Made by a program: the position numbers and the translations under genes. Below the pieces are notes generated by a model, which did no database searches, was not told the origin of the DNA, and saw only the letters and a program-made list of their open reading frames with translations. A stretch of 12,171 nucleotides of DNA from Desulfurococcales archaeon (lineage in GTDB: Archaea; Thermoproteota; Thermoprotei_A; Sulfolobales; Ignicoccaceae): the NCBI GenBank assembly GCA_015521275.1, contig WAOJ01000154.1, positions 1 to 12,171 of the forward strand, written 5' to 3'. This document shows, piece by piece, positions 1-7,351 of this stretch; within the stretch, counting starts at the first letter, position 1, and the number at the start of each line of letters is the position of its first letter.

Positions 1-1376
1 GCTTCTGCCATCTCCGGAGTTACCTCGTAGGCGTGCTCCACGTGGGTTACCACGTGAACGTTCCTCTTGCCCGGCTCTATGTAGGAGCCGAGCATCTCCG
101 CGAACTCTGGAGTTATCCTCATCGGTACGGTTACTGGAGTTCTAGTGCCAAACCTTATGAGCTTCACGTGGTCCAGCTCGCTCAGCCTCTTCAGTATGTA
201 CTCTATGTCCTCGTCCCTCAGTATGAATGGGTCTCCACCAGTTACGAGCACGTCTATGATGTTCGGGTGCTCCGCGAACCAGTCTATAGCTTCATCTATG
301 GTCATTCTAGTGGGTATTGCGCTCTTGTCCATAGCCGTCATTATTTCCCAGTTCCTCTGGCAGTAAACACAGATCTGGGGGCAAGTGTGAGCGGCCTTTA
401 GGATGGCAACCATCGGATACCTTCTGGTTATGAGCGGATGAGGGCTGGTGTCGTGTTCGCCCATGAAGTCGAAGTAGTATTCCCTTTCGTCCAAGTGAGC
501 AACCATCTCCTTTACGTAATGAAGGGGAGGCAACACTTGCCTCCTCACGGCATAGTCCTTCTTCCAGCCCTCGTCGAAGTCGAAGAGGTGTAGGTAGTAA
601 GGAGTAATTCCGAACGGGACGTTGTAGGTTACTGCCTTCTCTAAGGCTTCCCAGTCTTCCTCCCTTAAGTCCTTAATGAGCTCCCTCAGCACCTTGATGG
701 CCCTCTTACCCCTCAGGGCGTTCCTATAGTGCCACTTGTAGTCCTTCCAGTCCTCCTCTGTACCTCCCAAGACCTCCAGTATCTTCTTCCTATTCTCCTT
801 TCTCTTCTCTATTACCTCCGGCTCCAAGCCGCTGGGATACCTCTTGATGTACTCCCAAACCCTAGAGGCCAAGCGGTCTAGGTAATCGCTCCTAGCTATC
901 CCAGCTTGCCTCCCCTTAAGCTTTGAGAAGTCGAAGTAGCCCAAGCCCTCTGCGTACTTAGCTGGGTAAATGTCGGGCCTGCCGTTAACTGCCTTGAACA
1001 AGTGGTAGAACTCGAGGACGAACCCTATGTCAACTTTTTCCAAGTTCCTCATGCGAGCCAAGTCCACCAAGTGCTGTAGAGCGGAAAAGCCGGTGAGTTG
1101 TTCGTTGATGGGCGCGAAGACGTTCCTCAGGACCTTTATCGCCTCTAAGGCTTGAGCAGCTATAAGTGGGTGAACGTTAACCTCCCCATAATAGTACTTC
1201 ATCTCCTTCTCGGAGAGCCATTGGTAAGCGTACTTCCTAGCCTCTTCCAAGTCCCTAGCCTCTTGGAGCTTGTACCTCAAGTCCTCGGCTTCGTCCCACA
1301 TCCTTTCAACGTCTTCTGGAGTAGGCGGCTTCTCTATCTGTAATGGAACGTCTGTCTTAGGTATCTGGATGGCCAT
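1..1376 (-). CDS. KamA-family radical SAM protein (lysine 2,3-aminomutase-like), C-terminus cut by window edge
   Basis: I translated this by hand from the ATG at 1376-1374; about 458 codons lie in the window and the frame is open at the left edge. Residues 332-339 read CPQICVYC, the CxxxCxxC [4Fe-4S] site of radical SAM enzymes. It is followed by LVTGGDPF (the SAM-binding GGD of KamA proteins) and by VVTHVEHAYEVTPE, matching the THFNHP region of lysine 2,3-aminomutase. The family uses SAM and PLP to shift an amino group between adjacent carbons of lysine or glutamate. The PLP lysine and substrate aspartates would lie beyond the edge, so the substrate cannot be read. The cluster sits near residue 332, against about 125 in clostridial lysine aminomutase, so this is a long-form relative with about 200 extra N-terminal residues that I do not recognise. 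It follows the acidic gene at 1425-2066 by 48 nt and may have its own weak TATA box. Family sure, substrate unknown. Confidence 0.9.
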   Translation of the reverse strand, partial: MAIQIPKTDVPLQIEKPPTPEDVERMWDEAEDLRYKLQEARDLEEARKYAYQWLSEKEMKYYYGEVNVHPLIAAQALEAIKVLRNVFAPINEQLTGFSALQHLVDLARMRNLEKVDIGFVLEFYHLFKAVNGRPDIYPAKYAEGLGYFDFSKLKGRQAGIARSDYLDRLASRVWEYIKRYPSGLEPEVIEKRKENRKKILEVLGGTEEDWKDYKWHYRNALRGKRAIKVLRELIKDLREEDWEALEKAVTYNVPFGITPYYLHLFDFDEGWKKDYAVRRQVLPPLHYVKEMVAHLDEREYYFDFMGEHDTSPHPLITRRYPMVAILKAAHTCPQICVYCQRNWEIMTAMDKSAIPTRMTIDEAIDWFAEHPNIIDVLVTGGDPFILRDEDIEYILKRLSELDHVKLIRFGTRTPVTVPMRITPEFAEMLGSYIEPGKRNVHVVTHVEHAYEVTPEMAE

Positions 1377-1408
1377 TAGTATCAGCCTTTAGGGCGAGCA
1401 AAACCCCA

Positions 1409-1415
1409 CTAAAAT
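1409..1415 (-). promoter_or_regulatory. Possible TATA box for the KamA-family gene
   Basis: On the minus strand this reads ATTTTAG, about 33 nt before the ATG at 1376, which would place the transcript start just upstream of the start codon. It lies in the 48-nt gap after the acidic gene. The match to an archaeal TATA box is weak, and the gene could equally be read through from upstream. Confidence 0.3.
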
Positions 1416-1424
1416 GTATGAGCC

Positions 1425-2066
1425 TTACTCTAGAGTCCACGTTATGCTCTCTCCCCTCCTCTCGATGCATATCTTATAGTCAGTCCCACTCTCTTCTAGC
1501 TTCTGGATGACGTCCACGGGGTCCTCTAGCTCTGCCTCCTTCAAGGCTGGGACTACCAAGGCTAAGGCCGACTTCATCTTGTCTCCTCCCTTAAATATAG
1601 CTTCTAAGGCGGAGGACGGGACCGTTACTTCTAGCTTGGGAACTCTTCCGCCCGTGAACCTCACGTAGCTCTTTCCCCTATGAGGGAACGTCCTAACGCT
1701 GTCGCCCTCTATTACCACCTTTACCAGCTTCCCTCCTCCCCTTCCCAGTTCAACCCTCAACTCTTCGCAATACTTCTCTCCTTCTTCATAAGCCCTCATC
1801 TCGCAGTTCAGCCCTCTCTCTTTGAGTTGATCACATATCTCCTCTAAGCTCTCCCCCTCTGCCTCTATTCCTAATACGGATAGCACCGCGTCCGGTAGCT
1901 CTCCTTCCTCAATCGCTTCCTTCACGTCCTCTAGGCTCTCTTCTTCCGTTACCACTTCTAGGTAGAGGCCGTCCGAGCACTCTCTATAGTACAAGTAGGG
2001 CTTTCCCTCGTATCTCTCTTCTTCTATCTTGGGCTCCGGAGCCGTTGAATACCTTATCAATATCAT
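1425..2066 (-). CDS. Hypothetical acidic protein, 213 aa
   Basis: I do not recognise a family. The product is soluble, with no signal peptide or membrane segment, and is strongly acidic: glutamate runs such as EEERYE, EEESLED and EEGEKYCEE fill the first half. The second half (about residues 105-213) is more balanced and looks like alternating strands and helices (KLVKVVIEGDSV, PKLEVTVPSSALEAIF, DVIQKLEESGTDYKICIERR). Five cysteines are spread along the protein without a clear metal motif. Codon use (AGG, ATA, CTC/CTT, GAG) fits a real gene, and no competing reading frame covers the region. The ATG at 2066 lies about 50 nt from a TATA element shared with the divergent napD. No good ribosome-binding site is visible. 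It may be cotranscribed with the downstream KamA-family gene. Confidence 0.75.
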   Translation of the reverse strand: MILIRYSTAPEPKIEEERYEGKPYLYYRECSDGLYLEVVTEEESLEDVKEAIEEGELPDAVLSVLGIEAEGESLEEICDQLKERGLNCEMRAYEEGEKYCEELRVELGRGGGKLVKVVIEGDSVRTFPHRGKSYVRFTGGRVPKLEVTVPSSALEAIFKGGDKMKSALALVVPALKEAELEDPVDVIQKLEESGTDYKICIERRGESITWTLE

Positions 2067-2068
2067 GA

Positions 2069-2097
2069 AGCTTCCCCGGTGCCGCAGAGCTTCCCGG
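2069..2097. repeat. Short direct repeat in leader of acidic gene
   Basis: AGCTTCCCCGG at 2069-2079 recurs as AGCTTCCCGG at 2088-2097, with starts 19 nt apart. Both copies lie between the TATA element and the minus-strand start codon, where a repressor or other regulator could bind. The sequence alone shows only the repeat; a role as operator is a guess. Confidence 0.4.
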
Positions 2098-2116
2098 AGC
2101 TAATGTATGGGGGTCA

Positions 2117-2122
2117 TTTATA
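2117..2122. promoter_or_regulatory. Shared divergent TATA element (napD / acidic gene)
   Basis: TTTATA on the plus strand reads TATAAA on the minus strand. It is 34 nt before the napD start (2156) and 51 nt before the minus-strand start (2066). It is the only TATA-like sequence in the 89-nt gap, so one element may serve both directions. For napD the spacing predicts a transcript start near 2145, leaving a very short leader. Confidence 0.55.
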
Positions 2123-2155
2123 CTGCTGTTCAGAGTAGGAACTGGGGTAAGAGGC

Positions 2156-2515
2156 TTGCCGTTCGCAACGGGCTTCTTCTTAATAGCTCCTCAGTATCGC
2201 AAACCGGAAGTAATAGCTAGGATAAGGGAAGAACTCCACAAGTCGGGCTTCGAGACTTATGAGATGGACAACCCCGCCTACTTGCTCTTCTACGTGGAAG
2301 CACCGACAGTTGACGATTTGATCGATATAATAAGATATGCGGAGGGAATTGAAGGCATATTGAAGGCTTACATAGCTTATGGTTTCTTGGCCGATAAGGA
2401 GGCTGAGGAGAGGCTTAACCAGCTGCTCGAGAACAAGGAGATAGGGGTTTCAGAGGAAGCCAAGGCATATTATAGGCTAATACTGTCGAGGATCGAAGAG
2501 CAAAGTTCGAAATAG
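2156..2515 (+). CDS. napD: NapD-like Tat signal-peptide chaperone for the nitrate reductase
   Basis: NapD binds the twin-arginine signal of NapA in the cytoplasm and holds back export until the molybdenum cofactor is inserted. The 119-aa product matches the NapD ferredoxin-like fold along its first 80 residues. FFLIAPQYRKPEVIARIREEL corresponds to strand 1 and helix 1. VEAPTVDDLIDIIRYAEGIEG, followed by ILKAYIAY, lines up closely with the E. coli NapD segment VEAEDSETLIQTIESVRNVEG and the VLAVSLVY that follows it. The last 40 residues form a charged helical tail longer than in E. coli NapD (about 87 aa). The start is TTG, with GGGGTAAGAGG just upstream. napA follows after 72 nt, which supports the call. 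The alignment was made from memory, so subfamily is less sure than fold and role. Confidence 0.85.
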   Translation: MPFATGFFLIAPQYRKPEVIARIREELHKSGFETYEMDNPAYLLFYVEAPTVDDLIDIIRYAEGIEGILKAYIAYGFLADKEAEERLNQLLENKEIGVSEEAKAYYRLILSRIEEQSSK

Positions 2516-2546
2516 AGCTTTACACTCCCCTCATGTTTTCCAAACC

Positions 2547-2554
2547 TATTTTAG
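2547..2554 (+). promoter_or_regulatory. Possible TATA box for napA
   Basis: TATTTTAG lies 41 nt before the napA TTG, with purine-rich AGGGAGAG after it. It would give napA its own transcript starting near 2575, with a leader of about a dozen bases. It is the only AT-rich element in the 72-nt napD-napA gap. Read-through from napD is the alternative. Confidence 0.4.
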
Positions 2555-2587
2555 GGAGAGAATATCACCTCTTGTTGGGACCAGTTC

Positions 2588-5500
2588 TTGCCAGCGAACA
2601 AAGCCCGTAGGAACCTCCTCAAGGCCCTGGCCCTAGGGGCCGCGCTTGCTACTGTAGGTAAGGCTGCCAAGCTAACCAATAAGGAGCTTGAAGGCGAGAT
2701 AAAGTCCAGCATAAACGAGGTCATGCAGCTTCAAGCTGAAGGCAGGCCCTACATGACCATAGTGCCCATAGGTCCCTGTAGGTTCTGTGGTACCGGTTGT
2801 GGAGTCCAAACTCAAGCCCTCGTGGATCCCAAGACAGACCTAGCCATTGAGATGTACGCCATACTAGGAATGCCCGCCTACCCGGTCAACCACGGTGCGA
2901 TGTGTACCAAGGCCTTCTACATACACAAGGCCATAGGCCACGGAGGCAACAAGCAAGCTGCCAAGGCCAGGCTCAAGAGGCCCTTGGTCAACAAGGACTG
3001 GATCATACCGGGCCTCAACAGGCCCCCAATCACTCCAGAGGAGATACCCTTAGCGCCTAGGGTCAAGAACAAGCAAGTGACCAAGAACGTGAGCGCCAAG
3101 CTCACTCAAGACGATTACCTCTTCAACAACTTCGTGGAGGTTGACTGGGACACCGCAGTAAAGTTCTTCACCGCTATGTTCAAGTACGCCCTCCAGAAGT
3201 ACGGCCCCCACAGCTTCGCCTACTATGGAAGCGGTCAGCTGGGAACTGAGGAGAGCTACGTGATCAACAAACTGACCAAGGGAGGAATACACACCAACAA
3301 CCTAGACGGCAACCCGAGGATGTGTATGGTCTCCGCGGTAGGAGGCTACATAACCGGCTTCGGAGCCGACGAGCCGGAGACCAGCTACGACTTGATAGAC
3401 ATACCCGAGCCCGAGACCGGTGAACACGCCAACACCTTCCTACTCATAGGTACTAACACCGCTGAGGCCCACCCGATACTCTTCGGAAGGATAGCTAGGG
3501 TAAAGGAGAGGTTGGGCGACAAGGCCAAGATAATCCTAGCGGACCCGAGGAAGACTAGGACCGGAGTGCTATCTGACCTATGGCTACCTCTAAGGTGGTC
3601 CATGGACGTAGCCTTCATGAACACCTTAATCTACATACTGCTCTACGACCTAGCCAAGTGTAAGGCTGACCCAGTTAACGGTAAGGTCACTTGTGAGAAC
3701 CCCGAGTGGATAGACCTAACTTGGCTCAAGAGGCACGTTGACTTCGCTATAATAAAGCAGAGCCAGAAGACTTGGGCTCTCAAGGACTATAACACCAAAT
3801 ACAACAACTTGAAGAACTTGAACAAGGTATGGGACATGGGTACCACTGCAAGCGTTAAGAGCAACTACGCCTTCTACCCAAGCTTAGGCAAGGAGTACAA
3901 GAGTGAGGAAGAGATAGAGAAGGACTGGGAGAAGGGCTTTGCCCTCTACGTAGAGTTCATCAAGCTCTACAAGCCCGAGGTAATGGTCAAGATACTCTTT
4001 GGCGACGAGATGCCTCTGATCAAGAGGAGCTTGGCCCAGAAACTCATCCAAGCCGGCGAGCTTGACCCGGCCAAGGTCAACATGGAAGGCACTGAGCCCT
4101 TCGTAGAGATAGACCCGGTAGAGGCAATGAAGCTCGCTACCAAGTGGATGGCTAAGGGCAACACCTTAATACTTTGGACCATGGGTATAAACCAGAAGAT
4201 ACAAGGAGTGCACTCCATAAACAGCATAATGAACTTCCTAGCCCTCAGCGGCAACCTAGGCAAGTATGGTAAGGGCACTCTGAGCCTAACCGGCCAGCCC
4301 AACGCTTGTGGAGGGATAAGGGACCAAGGAGGCCTAGCCCACGTGTTGCCTTACGGAAGGCTGATCGCCAACGCTGAGGCCAGGCACGAGGTAGAGGAGA
4401 TCTGGAGGAAGGTGACTGCCGAGCTGATGAGGGACCTAGGCTACCCCGAATCCGTGATACAGAAGACCATGAAGGAGATCTGGGTCCACCCGGTGCCCGG
4501 ACCTCACGTAATAGAGATGTTCCGCCGTGTGAACGCCGGCCAGATCAAGATAGTCTGGATAGCCGAGACCAACCCCGGTCAGAGCTTACCAAACGTCTTC
4601 AAGTTCAGGCTAGGAATGGCTAAGCCGCACGACGACGACCCGGCCTTCCCGTTCGTGGTGGTTAGCGACATCTACCCGACTAGGACCACTGACGTCGCCG
4701 ACCTAGTGTTACCGGCAGCCGCTTACGCGGAGAAGGAGTTCTTCTACGGCTGTACCGAGAGGAGGTACTCCGTAGCCGGCTACGTGATCAAGCCCTACGG
4801 CGAGGCCATCGGTGACCACATAATCTTCGCTATGTTAGGAAAGGCTTGGGAGGACGAAGGCCTAGTACCCAAGGGCATAGTGAGCGTCTTCTTCCCGGAG
4901 AGGGTAGACGAGGCCGCCAAGAAGGCCGGCTACAAGAGCTGGGTACAGTACGTAGTCGAGAAGAGCCAAGAGAAGAAGTGGCACATGAAGGTCCTCGACC
5001 GCATATGGAACTACGACCTAAGGGCCTTGAGCAAGAACACCTACTACGACTTCAGCTATCCGGACAGAGACACCTTCCGTAAGAGGACTTGGCAGCAGCA
5101 GCACGGCTTCAGGTGGCCGTGGCCTTGGACCTATGCCGTCAACCCGAGCGTGAAGAGGAGGTACGACAAGTATGAGAGCGCTATGAGGTATGTCTATCCA
5201 TATGACCCGCTAATGCCAGATCCAGAAATAATCAAGGATATATACAACAAGATAAAGGACATGAACGATCCGCAAGAGATACGCCAGTTCATAATGAACT
5301 ATGACGACACCAAGCTGCACCCGATACACAAGAAGAAGTGGCTCGGCCACTTGTGGCACAACCCAGTGCTTCTGAAGTGGGTGCTGAAGAAGATAGTTGA
5401 AGAGATCGACGATATGGAGTACAAGAAGAAGTGGAACCTACCGAAGGAATGGTACAACGTCTTCTATGCTAAGTACACTGGCAGGATGACCATGTGGGCT

Positions 5501-6346
5501 AGGCCGTGGCTGCCGGTAAACATAGACCACAAGACCGGCAAGATGACCATCAACAAGAAGGTGATAATAACCCACGAGAAGCTCGACGCCGATGCAGTGT
5601 TCAAGGGCAAGATAAGCGTCTTCGCAGCTCCGAAGGGACCGTTCATAATAACTGAGAAGTACATAGCCGAGCCCGCCAGTGGTGACCCAGAGAGGGGACT
5701 ACAGCTACTAGAGCAGATGAGTTGGGGCGACGCCCTCGCTACTGACAAGGGCGACGTGGAGGCCATCTTCGAGATAGCCTTAGCTCCGGCAGAAGCTCCG
5801 GGCTTCAACTTGAGGTACAGATTACCGGACGGTAGCGTAGTAGATGTGAGGAACGCGGCCGACTACCCGATGGTTGCTACCACCGGAAGGGTCATAGAGC
5901 ACTGGCACACTTGTACCATGACTTGTAGGGTACCGGAGCTGTACAGAGTCAAGCCGAGCGCCTATGCGGAGATCAACGTGAAGACCGCTAAGAAGCTAGG
6001 GCTGAAGCCAGGAGACTGGGTAGTGGTGGAGAGCCCGAGAGGAAAGGTGGTAGTCCCAGTGAGGATACTGAACCCGAAGACCGGCCTAGGAGGTCCAAGA
6101 GCGGACTACACCTTCATACCGTGGTTCGACCAGTACAAGCTGGCCAACGTGTTCACGCTGGACAACTACGACGTGCAGCCGTACTTCTTCCAGCCGGACT
6201 TCAAGACGGCTGCAACTAGGATAAGGAAGGCCAGGCCCGACGAGATACCGCCGGGAGGAATATGGTCCAAGGTACAAACCGCCAAGCCCAACTACGACAT
6301 AAACCTCAAGGATTACTGCCCAGATTGTAAGGTGGAGCTAGAGTAA
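2588..6346 (+). CDS. napA: Periplasmic-type nitrate reductase catalytic subunit NapA, enlarged (1252 aa), Tat-exported
   Basis: NapA reduces nitrate to nitrite outside the cytoplasm using Mo-bisMGD and one [4Fe-4S] cluster. In order: a Tat signal (KARRNLLKALALGAALA, residues 5-21); cluster ligands C64, C67, C71 and C106 in PCRFCGTGCGV, the NapA signature, with the relay lysine K108; the molybdenum ligand C246 in NNLDGNPRMCMVSAVGG, matching NapA NNLDPNARHCMASAV; WTMGINQ (530-536) and SLTGQPNACGG (566-576); VVSDIYPTRTTDVADLVLPAAAYAEKE (691-717); and the C-terminal TTGRVIEHWHTCTMTCRVPEL (1098-1118). The last ends like E. coli NapA, then adds a tail with CPDC (1244-1247). E. coli NapA is 828 aa; the extra length sits mainly around 355-520 and 850-1005, plus the tail. 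The TTG start puts the Tat motif at the N-terminus. NapD, NapG and NapH flank it. The true substrate is inferred from the family, not shown. Confidence 0.93.
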   Translation: MPANKARRNLLKALALGAALATVGKAAKLTNKELEGEIKSSINEVMQLQAEGRPYMTIVPIGPCRFCGTGCGVQTQALVDPKTDLAIEMYAILGMPAYPVNHGAMCTKAFYIHKAIGHGGNKQAAKARLKRPLVNKDWIIPGLNRPPITPEEIPLAPRVKNKQVTKNVSAKLTQDDYLFNNFVEVDWDTAVKFFTAMFKYALQKYGPHSFAYYGSGQLGTEESYVINKLTKGGIHTNNLDGNPRMCMVSAVGGYITGFGADEPETSYDLIDIPEPETGEHANTFLLIGTNTAEAHPILFGRIARVKERLGDKAKIILADPRKTRTGVLSDLWLPLRWSMDVAFMNTLIYILLYDLAKCKADPVNGKVTCENPEWIDLTWLKRHVDFAIIKQSQKTWALKDYNTKYNNLKNLNKVWDMGTTASVKSNYAFYPSLGKEYKSEEEIEKDWEKGFALYVEFIKLYKPEVMVKILFGDEMPLIKRSLAQKLIQAGELDPAKVNMEGTEPFVEIDPVEAMKLATKWMAKGNTLILWTMGINQKIQGVHSINSIMNFLALSGNLGKYGKGTLSLTGQPNACGGIRDQGGLAHVLPYGRLIANAEARHEVEEIWRKVTAELMRDLGYPESVIQKTMKEIWVHPVPGPHVIEMFRRVNAGQIKIVWIAETNPGQSLPNVFKFRLGMAKPHDDDPAFPFVVVSDIYPTRTTDVADLVLPAAAYAEKEFFYGCTERRYSVAGYVIKPYGEAIGDHIIFAMLGKAWEDEGLVPKGIVSVFFPERVDEAAKKAGYKSWVQYVVEKSQEKKWHMKVLDRIWNYDLRALSKNTYYDFSYPDRDTFRKRTWQQQHGFRWPWPWTYAVNPSVKRRYDKYESAMRYVYPYDPLMPDPEIIKDIYNKIKDMNDPQEIRQFIMNYDDTKLHPIHKKKWLGHLWHNPVLLKWVLKKIVEEIDDMEYKKKWNLPKEWYNVFYAKYTGRMTMWARPWLPVNIDHKTGKMTINKKVIITHEKLDADAVFKGKISVFAAPKGPFIITEKYIAEPASGDPERGLQLLEQMSWGDALATDKGDVEAIFEIALAPAEAPGFNLRYRLPDGSVVDVRNAADYPMVATTGRVIEHWHTCTMTCRVPELYRVKPSAYAEINVKTAKKLGLKPGDWVVVESPRGKVVVPVRILNPKTGLGGPRADYTFIPWFDQYKLANVFTLDNYDVQPYFFQPDFKTAATRIRKARPDEIPPGGIWSKVQTAKPNYDINLKDYCPDCKVELE

Positions 6347-6347
6347 C

Positions 6348-6354
6348 TTTTTTT
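6348..6354 (+). terminator. T-tract terminator after napA
   Basis: Seven consecutive T residues begin two bases after the napA stop codon. Archaeal RNA polymerase terminates at such T-runs without needing a hairpin, and no hairpin is seen here. Full or partial termination here would lower napGH transcript relative to napA or separate the two. Confidence 0.55.
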
Positions 6355-6372
6355 CATGTTAACGCCCTCTCC

Positions 6373-6378
6373 TTTAAT
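6373..6378 (+). promoter_or_regulatory. Possible TATA box for napG
   Basis: TTTAAT in a C-rich stretch, 40 nt before the TTG at 6413. It would place the transcript start near 6400 and fits the TTG start better than the ATG at 6356, which would lie upstream of the TATA box. Weak match; listed because a T-tract precedes it. Confidence 0.35.
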
Positions 6379-6412
6379 CCCCCCCTTCATCTCCTATTCG
6401 GGTACCTCAACC

Positions 6413-7339
6413 TTGAACCGCGCTCGGAGGAACTTACTCAAGGGGATTCTTCTGGTAGCTGCCTCAAGCTTATTGCCGAGGGCTTCAGAGGCCGTTAAGG
6501 CTCTCGAGAAGGCTTCTCTGGGCGACTGCGAGAGCTACTATTACGAGCCTTGGGTTCTGAAGGCCAAGGACAAGATCGCCTATTACCAAGCTTTAGGCTT
6601 GACGGAAAAAGTTGGAAATAAGGTAATAGTAAAGAATCCCTTGTTGCCGGACAAGTGCATGACCTACACTAAACCTTACAAACAAGATCACTACGAGTTA
6701 CCGCCTCCCGGAGCAGACGAGAACTACGCCAGCAAGTGCATCAGGTGCTCTTTGTGCTATACGGCTTGTAGCAACATGGGCTATGGGGTCCTTAGGCTCA
6801 AGGGCTTTGAGGAAAACCCGGCCGAGGCCGGGGTCCCGGTAGCTTTCGACCTATACAACCATCCCTGTGAACTCTGTATGGAGTGCGTTAAGGTCTGCCC
6901 CACTGATGCCTTGGCCAAAATAAAGCCTGAAGAGGTCAAGATGGGAATAGCTTTGATAGACCCGGACTTGTGCTGGGCTTGGAATAGCGGCGACTGCGAG
7001 AGCTGTGCTTCTGCATGTCCCAGGGGAGCGGAGGTCTTCGAGTTCACCTACAACGAGTGGGGCAAGCACACTAGAGTTAAGCCGGAGGAGTGCAACGGCT
7101 GTGGCCTATGTATGAGGGCTTGCCCAGTGCCGGGAGCAGCCATACATGTTTTACCTAGGGACGAGTACGAGAGGAGGACCAAGAACTTCAAGAACACTGG
7201 AATGACCTATGAGGAATACATAAAGCTCATTTTCGATGCTGAGTTCAATGATCCGTATAAAGCTACCATAAGGAGTTCTATGAATGCTGACTACTTGATA
7301 AACGTTAGAAAGGCGAAGAGGCCCACGCCGGGTTTGTGA
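6413..7339 (+). CDS. napG: NapG-like exported ferredoxin with four [4Fe-4S] sites
   Basis: NapG works with NapH to carry electrons from quinol across the membrane to the nitrate reductase. From the TTG at 6413 the product is 308 aa and opens with NRARRNLLKGILLVAASSLL, a Tat signal at the extreme N-terminus. The frame is open upstream to an ATG at 6356 (327 aa), but that ATG sits one base after a T-tract and adds a proline-rich, atypical stretch, so I prefer 6413. Four cysteine groups follow (numbered from 6413): C109/112/115/119, C152/155/158/162, C187/195/198/202 with the wide CWAWNSGDCESC spacing typical of NapG/MauM, and C227/230/233/237. HPCELCMECVKVCPTDAL and MGIALIDPDLC match E. coli NapG PCWLCEVCVPACPTGAL and MGLAVLVDQETC. 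Two further cysteines (C39, C82) are unassigned. napH follows after 12 nt with a strong ribosome-binding site. Confidence 0.9.
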   Translation: MNRARRNLLKGILLVAASSLLPRASEAVKALEKASLGDCESYYYEPWVLKAKDKIAYYQALGLTEKVGNKVIVKNPLLPDKCMTYTKPYKQDHYELPPPGADENYASKCIRCSLCYTACSNMGYGVLRLKGFEENPAEAGVPVAFDLYNHPCELCMECVKVCPTDALAKIKPEEVKMGIALIDPDLCWAWNSGDCESCASACPRGAEVFEFTYNEWGKHTRVKPEECNGCGLCMRACPVPGAAIHVLPRDEYERRTKNFKNTGMTYEEYIKLIFDAEFNDPYKATIRSSMNADYLINVRKAKRPTPGL

Positions 7340-7344
7340 GGTGA
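7338..7344 (+). promoter_or_regulatory. Shine-Dalgarno site for napH
   Basis: GAGGTGA is a near-complete complement of the 16S rRNA 3' end and lies 7 nt before the napH ATG. It overlaps the napG stop codon, so napG and napH are very likely translated from one transcript with coupling. It is the clearest ribosome-binding site in the window. Confidence 0.75.
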
Positions 7345-7351
7345 GCGCTAA

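Noticed and set aside
33..401. Plus-strand open frames at 33-401, 145-366 and 1152-1343
   Set aside because: They lie opposite the KamA-family gene, whose minus-strand translation shows clear radical SAM motifs; these products resemble nothing and are shadows.
2917..6277. Several open frames inside napA on both strands (for example 3967-4302 and 5464-5808 minus, 4846-5082 plus)
   Set aside because: napA is continuous with NapA motifs throughout, and the alternative frames have no start signals or recognisable sequence.
2588..6346. Formate dehydrogenase, assimilatory nitrate reductase or polysulfide reductase for the large Mo enzyme
   Set aside because: The Mo ligand is a cysteine in the NapA-specific context, the cluster motif is the NapA PCRFCGTGC, and NapD, NapG and NapH are adjacent. 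There is no selenocysteine site and no NrfD-like membrane subunit.
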